Shown here piece after piece: positions 1 to 6,231 of a DNA stretch of 6,647 nucleotides (positions within the stretch are counted from its first letter, which is position 1; every line of letters begins with the position of its first letter). The stretch is from Thermoflexales bacterium (lineage in GTDB: Bacteria > Chloroflexota > Anaerolineae > B4-G1), in the NCBI GenBank assembly GCA_007118795.1, contig SKQX01000222.1, forward strand, positions 1 through 6,647. The letters run 5' to 3'. A program made the translations under genes and the position numbers. The notes beneath the pieces were generated by a model, which worked only from the letters and a program-made list of their open reading frames with translations, had not been told where the DNA came from and ran no database searches.

Positions 1-77
1 CAGTTTTTGAGTCGATCAGAGAAGAACACGCGCTGAGCAGACCGCACAGGCCAGCCGAGTGGGTTCGGACCGCGTAG
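1..77 (+). other. coaBC leader, possible 3' end of an upstream gene
   Basis: The reading frame that begins at base 3 is open from the window edge to a TAG at 75-77. That stop overlaps the coaBC Shine-Dalgarno, as is common in tightly packed operons. A second frame (from base 1) closes earlier with TGA at 34-36. The 24 residues visible in the longer frame match no family I recognise, and the third-position GC is lower than in the confirmed genes, so this could equally be non-coding leader. In many bacteria rpoZ precedes coaBC, but nothing here proves that. No promoter is evident in these bases. Confidence 0.25.
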
Positions 78-81
78 GAGG
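76..81 (+). promoter_or_regulatory. Ribosome binding site of coaBC
   Basis: AGGAGG is a perfect Shine-Dalgarno core, four bases before the ATG at 86. It decides the start: the in-frame GTG at 59 would place this motif inside the gene and has no comparable site before it. Confidence 0.8.
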
Positions 82-85
82 CGCC

Positions 86-1360
86 ATGGAGACGATCTCC
101 CTGTTGGAGTCCAAGCGAATCGTACTGGGCGTGACCGGCGGCATCGCCGCGTATAAGGTCTGTACGCTGGCCAGCCGCCTCACCCAGGCCGGGGCCCAGG
201 TGAACGTGGTGCTGACCGAGGCGGCCACTCGATTCGTCGCGCCGCTCACCTTCGAGGCTCTGACGGGCCGCCCGGCCTACGTCAGCATGTGGCATACGGC
301 CGACGAGGGGCTGCCCACGCACATCGCCCACGTCGGGTTGGCCCACGCCGCCGATCTCATGGTGGTGGCTCCGGCCACCGCCAACACCATGGCCAAGCTG
401 GCCTACGGGCTGGCGGACAATCTCCTCAGCACCCTGGCCCTGGCCGCTCAGTGTCCCCTCCTGCTGGCTCCCGCCATGGATGTGGGGATGTGGTGTCATC
501 CGGCTACCCAGGCCAATGTGGCCCGGCTGCGGGAGCGGGGCATCGCCTTCGCCGGGCCAGCGCGGGGTCGCATGGCCTCCGGGCTGGAGGGAGAGGGGCG
601 GCTGCTCGACCCCGACCAGCTCCTCGGCCACCTCCGGCACGTCCTGGGAGCCCATGGGCCGTTGGCTGGGCGGCACGTGGTCGTGTCGGCCGGCCCCACC
701 CGGGAGCCCTTGGATCCGGTTCGATTCCTGAGCAACGCATCATCGGGGCGGCAGGGGTTCGCCTTGGCCCAGGCGGCCGTCGATGGCGGCGCGCGGGTGA
801 CGCTGGTGGCCGGCCCTACCCATCTGGAGACACCGGTGGGTGTCGATCGCGTCGACGTGACCACCGTCCAGGAGATGAAGGACGCCGTGCTGCAGGCGAG
901 CGTCAGGGCGGATGCCCTGCTGATGGCCGCCGCCGTCGGCGACTATGCACCCGAGGAGGTGGCTCCCGACAAGCTGAAGAAGGGGCCCGACACGATGGCA
1001 CTTCGCCTGACCCGGACGGCGGACGTGCTGGAGGCTGTTGCCGTGAGCCGGGCCGAATGCGGCCGCCCCCACGTTGTCGTGGGCTTCGCCGCCGAGACGG
1101 AGGACCTGGTGGAGAACGCCCGCGCCAAGCTCGAGGCCAAGGACCTGGACCTCATTGTGGCCAACGACGTAACCGCCCCCGACACCGGCTTCGGAGCCGA
1201 GACCAATCGCGTGGTGCTCCTGGGCCGCGAGCCCACGCGTGGCCTTGCCGAGGGGCCGGGTCCAACGGCCCTGCCGCTCATGACCAAGTTCGCCGTGGCG
1301 GAGCGGGTCCTCGACCGGGTCCAAAACCTACTGCAAGCTGCCGACGACCAGATCCGGTAA
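86..1360 (+). CDS. coaBC: Bifunctional phosphopantothenoylcysteine decarboxylase / phosphopantothenate-cysteine ligase (CoaBC, Dfp)
   Basis: This 424-residue cytosolic enzyme catalyses two steps of coenzyme A synthesis: CTP-dependent joining of cysteine to 4'-phosphopantothenate (CoaB) and FMN-dependent decarboxylation to 4'-phosphopantetheine (CoaC). The length fits the fused family (about 400). The CoaC half spans roughly residues 8-188, with the flavin-site motif GVTGGIAAYK (15-24), His82 aligning with the catalytic His75 of E. coli Dfp, and APATANT (95-101). The CoaB half spans roughly 192-415, with SAGPTREPLDPVRF (201-214), SNASSG (216-221), AAAVGDY (281-287), the lysine cluster DKLKK (295-299), GFAAET (333-338) and AND (359-361). 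Two usually conserved CoaC residues differ: Asp132 replaces the Asn of the PAMN motif (E. coli Asn125), and Ser165 replaces the Cys of ACG (E. coli Cys158). I recall this pairing from whole lineages such as Bacteroidetes and Chloroflexota, so it is probably a functional variant. ATG 86 was chosen over GTG 59 because of the AGGAGG site. The gene ends 3 bp from the convergent kinase gene. Confidence 0.97.
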   Translation: METISLLESKRIVLGVTGGIAAYKVCTLASRLTQAGAQVNVVLTEAATRFVAPLTFEALTGRPAYVSMWHTADEGLPTHIAHVGLAHAADLMVVAPATANTMAKLAYGLADNLLSTLALAAQCPLLLAPAMDVGMWCHPATQANVARLRERGIAFAGPARGRMASGLEGEGRLLDPDQLLGHLRHVLGAHGPLAGRHVVVSAGPTREPLDPVRFLSNASSGRQGFALAQAAVDGGARVTLVAGPTHLETPVGVDRVDVTTVQEMKDAVLQASVRADALLMAAAVGDYAPEEVAPDKLKKGPDTMALRLTRTADVLEAVAVSRAECGRPHVVVGFAAETEDLVENARAKLEAKDLDLIVANDVTAPDTGFGAETNRVVLLGREPTRGLAEGPGPTALPLMTKFAVAERVLDRVQNLLQAADDQIR

Positions 1361-1363
1361 CCC

Positions 1364-4300
1364 TTACCCTTCCGGGAGTGGGTGCGAGTTGCCGCGCCTC
1401 GCCCACGTCACCTCGACGTGGGTCCCATCCTCGACGGAGCTGGTGACACTGAGGTCGGCAGCGATGTCCTTGGCCCGCTCCCGCATGATCCCCAGGCCGA
1501 GGCTCTCCGGCGGAACCGCATCTACGTTGAAACCAGTGCCATCGTCCCTGATCTCCAAAGTCACGTCGGCCTCGCAGCGGAGCCGCACCGTGGCCTGGCT
1601 GGCCCCCGCGTGTTTGGCGACATTGTTGAGCGACTCCTGAGCGATGCGGTAGAGCGCCACCTTCACCTCCACCGGCAGTTGACAGTCGCCCGTGATCTGG
1701 ACATCGACGGGCACCCGGGCCCGACCGGTGATCGACTCCGCCAGCTGCCGCAGGAGCTCGGTCATCTCCGTATCCGTCAGCGCCGCCGGCCGCAGCTCCA
1801 GCAATAGCGTCCGCATCTCCGCCAGGGCGCCGCGGGTCAGCTCCCGCAGCTCCTCCAGCCGTTGGCGACCCTGCTCGGGGCTCTTCTCCCACAGCCTCGG
1901 CAGCACGTCGGCGATCAGGCTGGCGGAGAACAGGGTCTGGGTCACCGCATCGTGGAGATCGCGGGCCAGCCGGCTCCGCTCAGCGGCCGCCGCACTCCTC
2001 TCCACCTCGACGCGCAGGCGGGCGTTCTCGATGGCCAGAGCGGCCTGATCTGCCAGCGTCGTGGCCAGGCCGATCTCCTCATCGGAGAAATCGCGGCACT
2101 CGCCGTAAAGGAGCGACAAGTCTCCATAGACCTCGTCGCGGATCACGATAGGGACGGAGAGCGAGGACTGGAAGTGGTCCCCCACCAGGATGACCCACGA
2201 CTCTAAACTGGGATGGCGTGCCAGCTCGATTGGATCGACCCTCCTCATCCGAGCCTGAATGTCCGAAACGGCAAAGGGGCGGCGCTCCAACGTGGCCCGG
2301 TTCGGCTCCGTGTCGATGAGGGGCATCGGGCCGATCCCCTCGAATTCGTCCGGCATGTGACAGGTCGCCTCCGCCCGGTAGGTTCCCTCCTCGATGTCGA
2401 TGCTGTATATGACCCCCGCCTGCGAGCGCAGCAAGCGGCAGGCCTGCCCCACGATGGTCTCGAGCAACTCCATCAGCGGACGGTCCGTGTTCAGTACCGC
2501 CAGAATATCCCGCAGCCCCTCAGCCACCTCGCGACGACGCTCGCTCTCCTCCAGCCGCTCTTGTTCCGCTTCGTATAGACGCGCGTTCTCCATCGCCGTC
2601 GCCGCCTGCGAGGCGAAGGCCTGGGCCAGCTCAGCCCGTTCCTGCGTGTAGTAGTCCGGCTCGCTGTGATCGATGGCCAGCATGCCGATGGGTTGCTCCT
2701 TAATGATCAGAGGCACACCCATCCAGGATCGGATGTAGCCGAAGGTGGTCTCTAGCTCCTCACCGGCGGTCTCGCGAAAGGCGGCAGCCAGTTCCCCATC
2801 CCCACGCACGTCCGGGATCAGCACGGGCTCGCCCTGTTCGATGACAGAACGATTCACGCCCGCTTCGGCCATGGCGAAACGGATGTCCAGCGCCTCCTCT
2901 ACCGGAATCGGACCGCGGTAGGCCGCGATCTTAAGCTGGTCCTCCTCGAGGACCATCACCGACGCCGCGTCGTACCCCACCACCGACCCCAGTTGATCGA
3001 GGATCAACCCCAGCAGAGGCTGCAGCTCCAGGGTCGAGGCCACGTTGTGTGAGACCTCCAGCAACGTGGCGAGCTCGTGGGTCCGCTCCGCCACCCGCTG
3101 CTCCAGGTGTCGTCGAGCGGCGACCCGCTCGGTGATGTCGCTCACGAAGCCCTCCAGGGCCTCCAGAACACCCTGCGGCGAGTACACCCCCTGTCCCCGC
3201 TCGGACACCCACCGCTCTCCGCGCTGGGTGACAATCCGGTACGTGATCTCGAAGGGACGGTGCTCCATCAGGGCACTCTGAACGTGCTCCCACATCTCCT
3301 GCCGATCGTCCGGGTGGATCAAGTCGCCGTACGCTACCCGCTGGTTGCCGATCAACTCTTCCGGATGATAACCTGTGAGCTCAATACTGCCATGGCTCAC
3401 GAACTCCATCGTCCTCTCCCAATCTCTGCGGCCGCGGTATGCCATCCCCGGGAGATTGCTGATCAGGGTGGACAGCATGCGCTCGCTCTCCTTCAGCGCC
3501 TCGTCCGCCCGCTTCCGCTCGATGGCGACCCCGGCTAGATGCGCGCCCAATTCGATAGTGCGGATCTCAGCCTCCGTGGGAGAGCGGGGATGGCGGTAGT
3601 ACATAGCGAACGTCCCCACCGTCTCACCCTGGGGCGAGAAGACCGGCTCCGACCAGCAAGCGCGCAGGCCGTGCTCCAGGGCCAGGTCGCGCAGGCCCTC
3701 CCACCGCGGATCCTCCCCGATGTCCTCCACGATCACCCGCTCACCAAGATATGACGCCGTCCCGCAGGAACCCACCAGCGGCCCGATCTCCAGGCCCTCG
3801 ATGGACGACAGGTAGTCCTCGGGCAAGCTCACGGCGGCTCCCAGGTGGAGGTGCTTTCCCTCTTTGTCCAAAAGCAGCACCAGCCCCTGCATCCCCGGCC
3901 ACTGCCCTTCGATGATCGTTACCAGCGTCTCCAGGGTCTCGTGGAATTCCCCCCCGCTCGCCAGCAGCTCCAGGAACTGGCGCTGTCCGTCCTGGATCGC
4001 TTGGGCCCGCTTCCTTGACAGCGCGTTGACCAGAATGGTGGCCAACATCTGGAGCAGGTTGATGCTCTCCTCTGTCCAGGTCCTCTGTGCACGGACCGCG
4101 TCGAAGCCCACCAGCCCGATGGTCTCCCCGCGATAGCTCAGGGGTACGGCCACCAGGGACTGGTTCCCCTGAGCTTCGAACAGCAGTCGATCGACCCTGG
4201 CCTCCGCGGGCAGCTCGGCTACGGAGGGGATGTGGAGAGGCTGGCCCTCCATCAGTAACTCATTCGACCATGGGATCTCCGCTACCGACACGTCCTGCAT

Positions 4301-4990
4301 GAGGCCAATCTGAGGCGTGATCCCCGGAGCGCACCACTCGTGGGTGTTGTACAGAGTGCGCTTGTCCGCCGAGTACAGGAAAAGGTAGCTCCGATCCACC
4401 CCCATGAACTCACCCACGGCTTGCAGCGCGTCGTGGATGCCCTCGTCGATCTCAACTGGAGCCCGGTTGATGAAGTCGGCCGAGATGGTCGACACGAGAT
4501 TCTCGAAGGCCAGGCGCCGCTTCAGCTCGCCGGTTCGCGTCGCGACCTCTCTCTCGAGCCGGGCGTGGATCTGGCGCAGCTGTCGCTTGGCCTCCACTCG
4601 GTCAGTGGCATCGATGGTGACGTTGACGAGCCCCGAGACCACGCCATCGTCGATGATGGGAGCCACCAGCACGTCCCAGAAGGAGACCTCCTCGCCACTC
4701 TCCAGGCGGAGGGTCTCCTGGCGGGCGGACTCGCCGGCCAGGGCTCGCCGGAACAGGGCGTGGAGCGCGCCGTCGGAGCCCGGTGCCAGGTCTCCGTAGT
4801 GAATCCCCGGCACTGCCAGTCCGTCCGATGCTGGGCTGTACCGCTCCATGAACGCCGCCCACGCTCCGTTGCAGCGTCTCAGTCGCAGGTCGCGGCCGAA
4901 GATGGCGATCCCTATGGGCAGGTGATCGAACAGCGTCACGATCCCATCCAGTCGGCCCTTCAGGGGCGGATTTGGTCTCTCATAGCTCAT
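1364..4990 (-). CDS. Soluble multi-sensor histidine kinase, PAS-GAF-GAF-PAS-GAF-GAF-HisKA_3-HATPase (NarX/DegS type)
   Basis: This 1208-residue kinase has no signal peptide or membrane helix, so it should sense cytoplasmic cues. Approximate domains: PAS 19-132; coiled coil 132-162; GAF1 178-326, with the conserved NTHEWC (215-220) and VGFDAVR (294-300); GAF2 350-492, with GSCGTASYLGERVIVEDI (407-424); PAS (PAS_3-like) 505-622, ending in FVSDITER; coiled coil 622-642; GAF3 654-803; coiled coil 803-828; GAF4 836-990; HisKA_3 about 1003-1070; HATPase_c about 1107-1197. The phosphoacceptor is His1013 in RLARDLHDAVTQ. Asp1014 and Gln1018 form the DxxxQ motif linked to phosphatase activity in this kinase family. 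The ATP site is intact: N box QESLNNVAKH (1118-1127), G1 DDGTGF (1149-1154), G2 GLGIMRERA (1165-1173). The start at 4990 follows AGGTGG by four bases. The gene is divergent from a NarL-type regulator, its likely partner, and convergent with coaBC. The ligands of the GAF and PAS domains cannot be read from the sequence, and no bilin or haem signature is clear. Confidence 0.96.
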   Translation of the reverse strand: MSYERPNPPLKGRLDGIVTLFDHLPIGIAIFGRDLRLRRCNGAWAAFMERYSPASDGLAVPGIHYGDLAPGSDGALHALFRRALAGESARQETLRLESGEEVSFWDVLVAPIIDDGVVSGLVNVTIDATDRVEAKRQLRQIHARLEREVATRTGELKRRLAFENLVSTISADFINRAPVEIDEGIHDALQAVGEFMGVDRSYLFLYSADKRTLYNTHEWCAPGITPQIGLMQDVSVAEIPWSNELLMEGQPLHIPSVAELPAEARVDRLLFEAQGNQSLVAVPLSYRGETIGLVGFDAVRAQRTWTEESINLLQMLATILVNALSRKRAQAIQDGQRQFLELLASGGEFHETLETLVTIIEGQWPGMQGLVLLLDKEGKHLHLGAAVSLPEDYLSSIEGLEIGPLVGSCGTASYLGERVIVEDIGEDPRWEGLRDLALEHGLRACWSEPVFSPQGETVGTFAMYYRHPRSPTEAEIRTIELGAHLAGVAIERKRADEALKESERMLSTLISNLPGMAYRGRRDWERTMEFVSHGSIELTGYHPEELIGNQRVAYGDLIHPDDRQEMWEHVQSALMEHRPFEITYRIVTQRGERWVSERGQGVYSPQGVLEALEGFVSDITERVAARRHLEQRVAERTHELATLLEVSHNVASTLELQPLLGLILDQLGSVVGYDAASVMVLEEDQLKIAAYRGPIPVEEALDIRFAMAEAGVNRSVIEQGEPVLIPDVRGDGELAAAFRETAGEELETTFGYIRSWMGVPLIIKEQPIGMLAIDHSEPDYYTQERAELAQAFASQAATAMENARLYEAEQERLEESERRREVAEGLRDILAVLNTDRPLMELLETIVGQACRLLRSQAGVIYSIDIEEGTYRAEATCHMPDEFEGIGPMPLIDTEPNRATLERRPFAVSDIQARMRRVDPIELARHPSLESWVILVGDHFQSSLSVPIVIRDEVYGDLSLLYGECRDFSDEEIGLATTLADQAALAIENARLRVEVERSAAAAERSRLARDLHDAVTQTLFSASLIADVLPRLWEKSPEQGRQRLEELRELTRGALAEMRTLLLELRPAALTDTEMTELLRQLAESITGRARVPVDVQITGDCQLPVEVKVALYRIAQESLNNVAKHAGASQATVRLRCEADVTLEIRDDGTGFNVDAVPPESLGLGIMRERAKDIAADLSVTSSVEDGTHVEVTWARRGNSHPLPEG

Positions 4991-4994
4991 TCTA

Positions 4995-5000
4995 CCACCT
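4995..5000 (-). promoter_or_regulatory. Ribosome binding site of the histidine kinase gene
   Basis: Read on the minus strand, AGGTGG (5000 down to 4995) lies four bases before the ATG at 4990. It differs from AGGAGG by one base. The spacing equals that of the coaBC site in this window, which supports the start. Confidence 0.6.
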
Positions 5001-5017
5001 ACCCTGTCAGCTCATCT

Positions 5018-5029
5018 TGCCCATGGGCA
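5018..5029. promoter_or_regulatory. 12-bp perfect palindrome in the kinase leader
   Basis: TGCCCATGGGCA is its own reverse complement. It lies 27-38 bases upstream of the kinase ATG, inside the expected transcript leader. It may be a protein-binding half-site pair or a chance GC-rich palindrome; the sequence alone cannot decide. Confidence 0.3.
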
Positions 5030-5117
5030 CGCCCGCCTGTGTCCCGAGGATTGGGGTCGCACGGCCAGGAATCACCACCTGGGGCTTTGGCATATCTGCG
5101 CGGCCCCCCGCACCGCC

Positions 5118-5132
5118 GCGAGGTTGCCTCGC
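5118..5132. promoter_or_regulatory. Candidate operator: inverted repeat over the regulator -35 box
   Basis: GCGAGG, the centre TTG, then CCTCGC form a perfect 6-bp inverted repeat. The putative -35 box TTGCCT (5124-5129) falls in its centre and right arm. A dimeric DNA-binding protein here would block or modulate the promoter. The LuxR-type regulator encoded just downstream is an obvious candidate for autoregulation, but this is inference. Confidence 0.4.
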
Positions 5133-5151
5133 TGTACCGACGGAGTATACT
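5124..5151 (+). promoter_or_regulatory. Putative sigma70-type promoter of the response regulator gene
   Basis: TTGCCT (-35, 5124-5129; 4 of 6 consensus bases) and TATACT (-10, 5146-5151; 5 of 6) are separated by 16 bp. The -10 is the most AT-rich short run in the divergent region. A start near 5158 would give a leader of about 80 nucleotides before ATG 5240. Confidence 0.6.
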
Positions 5152-5176
5152 ATAGCACATCTGTTGAGAGTGTGCA
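5149..5176 (-). promoter_or_regulatory. Possible promoter of the histidine kinase gene, overlapping the divergent one
   Basis: On the minus strand, TGCACA (5176-5171; 4 of 6 to the -35 consensus) is followed after 16 bp by TATAGT (5154-5149; 5 of 6 to the -10 consensus). It would start near 5142 and give a leader of about 150 nucleotides. The -35 is weak, and a non-sigma70 promoter closer to the gene is possible. Confidence 0.3.
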
Positions 5177-5186
5177 CGGATCGCTG

Positions 5187-5210
5187 GAGACCGGGGTTCC
5201 CCCGGGTCTC
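5187..5210 (+). promoter_or_regulatory. Strong hairpin in the response regulator 5' leader
   Basis: GAGACC (5187-5192) pairs with GGTCTC (5205-5210). The helix continues with GGGG (5193-5196) against CCCC (5200-5203), with G5204 bulged and a 3-base loop TTC. It lies 19 bases before the GGAGG ribosome site and has no T-run after it, so it looks more like a leader structure affecting mRNA stability or translation than a terminator. A second CCCGGG at 5212-5217 repeats the one at 5201-5206 and could offer alternative pairing. Confidence 0.45.
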
Positions 5211-5229
5211 TCCCGGGCCTGCCAAGAAT

Positions 5230-5234
5230 GGAGG
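5230..5234 (+). promoter_or_regulatory. Ribosome binding site of the response regulator
   Basis: GGAGG ends five bases before the ATG at 5240. It overlaps the alternative in-frame ATG at 5228, which has no purine-rich site before it, so the downstream ATG is preferred. Confidence 0.75.
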
Positions 5235-5239
5235 AATCA

Positions 5240-5881
5240 ATGGACCAGCCGGACACGATAAAGGTCTTGCTCGTCGACGATCACGCGGTGGTACGCAGCG
5301 GCCTGAGCGCTTTCCTGATGGCCTTCGACGATCTGGAGCTGATCGCCGAGGCCGGCAGTGGGGAGCAGGCGGTCACGCTGTGCCATCGTTTCCACCCCGA
5401 CGTGGTGCTGATGGATCTGAAGATGCCGGGCATGGACGGGGCCGAGGCCACCCGGAGGATTCGCGAGAACTGGCCTGACATTCAAGTGGTCGCCCTGACC
5501 AGCTTCCGAGAGAAGGAGCTGGTGGAGAGCGCTCTTGCGGCGGGCGCCATCGGCTACCTGCTCAAGAACGTCTCTGCCGACGACCTCGCGGCGGCCATCA
5601 GGGCTGCCCACTTGGGGGAGCCGACGCTGGCGGCCGAGGCAGCCCAGGTCCTGATCCAGTCCACCAGAGGCGGGCCCCGTCTCGGCTTCGACCTGACCGA
5701 CCGGGAGCACGATGTGCTCAAGCTGATGGTCGAGGGGATGAGCAATCCGGACATCGCGGAGACGCTGATGGTGAGCCGGTCTACCGTCAAGTTCCACGTC
5801 AGCAACATCCTCTCGAAACTGAACGCCGAGAGCCGGACCGAGGCCGTCGCCCTGGCTCTGCAGAACGACCTCGTGACCTGA
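5240..5881 (+). CDS. NarL/FixJ-family response regulator (REC plus LuxR-type HTH)
   Basis: This 213-residue transcription factor has the usual length and order for the NarL family. The receiver domain covers about residues 6-123: acidic pair Asp13-Asp14, phosphoacceptor Asp59 in VLMDLKMPGMDG, switch Thr87 in ALTS and Lys109 in YLLKN. After a linker, the LuxR/GerE helix-turn-helix covers about 150-210, beginning LTDREHDVLKLMVEGMSN, with the recognition segment VSRSTVKFHVSNILSKL (178-194). All residues needed for phosphorylation are present. The gene lies head to head with the HisKA_3 kinase gene, 249 bp apart. Kinases of that type normally signal to NarL-type regulators, so the two are very likely cognate, although this is inferred from context. 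The start at 5240 rests on GGAGG at 5230-5234; ATG 5228 would add four residues. Target genes are unknown; its own promoter region has a possible operator. Confidence 0.95.
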   Translation: MDQPDTIKVLLVDDHAVVRSGLSAFLMAFDDLELIAEAGSGEQAVTLCHRFHPDVVLMDLKMPGMDGAEATRRIRENWPDIQVVALTSFREKELVESALAAGAIGYLLKNVSADDLAAAIRAAHLGEPTLAAEAAQVLIQSTRGGPRLGFDLTDREHDVLKLMVEGMSNPDIAETLMVSRSTVKFHVSNILSKLNAESRTEAVALALQNDLVT

Positions 5882-5894
5882 GCGGATTCCGCTC
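5880..5894 (+). terminator. Small hairpin overlapping the regulator stop codon
   Basis: GAGCGG (5880-5885), loop ATT, CCGCTC (5889-5894) form a 6-bp stem starting within the TGA stop. No T-run follows (CTGCCCACTTCC), so it is at best a weak intrinsic terminator or a mRNA 3' end structure. Confidence 0.25.
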
Positions 5895-5960
5895 TGCCCA
5901 CTTCCAGTCGACTCACCTCTTGGCGCCCCCGAAGGCCATGCACAGGACCCGCCATTAGAT

Positions 5961-5990
5961 CGATGGGCTGAAGCCACCCATCGTCCCTTT
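5961..5990 (+). terminator. Candidate terminator or repeat hairpin downstream of the regulator
   Basis: CGATGGG (5961-5967) and CCCATCG (5977-5983) form a perfect 7-bp stem with a 9-base loop, CTGAAGCCA. It is followed by TCCCTTT, a poor but pyrimidine-rich tail. It is the best terminator candidate for the gene ending at 5881, though 80 bases away. The core GGGCTGAAGCC also resembles palindromic intergenic repeats found in several phyla, so it may be a repeat instead. Confidence 0.35.
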
Positions 5991-6026
5991 CAGCGCAGCT
6001 GGGAGCAGCGGCTCTGGCCGCACGAG

Positions 6027-6056
6027 CATCGAGGCTGCCTAAGTCATCGAGTGCCT
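6027..6056 (+). repeat. Imperfect tandem-like direct repeat
   Basis: CATCGAGGCTGCCT (6027-6040) recurs as CATCGAGTGCCT (6045-6056), identical apart from a two-base deletion. The copies are 18 bases apart start to start. Only two copies are visible and the function is unknown. Confidence 0.4.
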
Positions 6057-6162
6057 CAGCCGTGTGTCCAGTCCCGCTCCAACGGGTCGCCGCAGGACCG
6101 ACCGGGCCCGATCCACCTGCGCCTGCCAAATTCTCTCCCCAGGCTTGCAGAGCCTCGCCCAC

Positions 6163-6180
6163 CCTGGTCTCATGACCAGG
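6163..6180. promoter_or_regulatory. 18-bp inverted repeat upstream of the last gene
   Basis: CCTGGTC and GACCAGG form a perfect 7-bp inverted repeat around TCAT. It ends 45 bases before the putative -10 box at 6226, a distance fitting an activator site. It could also be an RNA hairpin from transcription arriving from the left, but it lacks a T-run. Which protein would bind it is not known. Confidence 0.4.
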
Positions 6181-6222
6181 CCCAACACTGACCCTTTGGG
6201 CGGCGTGTCGTGGGGTCCTCTG

Positions 6223-6231
6223 TGGTAGACT
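6223..6231 (+). promoter_or_regulatory. Putative extended -10 promoter of the second regulator gene
   Basis: TGG followed by TAGACT matches the extended -10 form (TGn plus 4 of 6 consensus bases). No good -35 lies 16-18 bp upstream, as is often true of extended -10 promoters or ones needing an activator. A start near 6238 gives a leader of about 80 nucleotides. TTGTCA at 6232-6237 resembles a -35, but no -10 follows it. Confidence 0.35.

Noticed and set aside
289..1446. 385-residue plus-strand open frame overlapping coaBC
   Set aside because: Its translation is dominated by Arg, Gly and Pro and matches no family. It is an out-of-frame shadow of coaBC in GC-rich DNA.
2519..4420. Possible bilin- or haem-binding GAF domain because of conserved cysteines (NTHEWC, GSCGTA)
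   Set aside because: These cysteines are part of common GAF subfamily signatures. The surrounding residues do not match phytochrome or cyanobacteriochrome chromophore motifs, and no PHY domain is present.
4340..5155. 271-residue plus-strand open frame opposite the kinase N-terminus
   Set aside because: Antisense to a confirmed kinase gene with recognisable domains; no motif and no ribosome site of note.
5187..5210. Intrinsic terminator in the regulator leader
   Set aside because: The stem is strong but no T-run follows; the next bases are TCCCGGGCC.
5237..5977. 246-residue minus-strand open frame opposite the response regulator
   Set aside because: Fully antisense to the regulator over most of its length, with composition typical of reverse-strand shadows.
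5554..6162. 202-residue minus-strand open frame reaching into the intergenic region
   Set aside because: Its C-terminal half is antisense to the regulator and the remainder resembles nothing known. There is no sign of selection on it as a gene.
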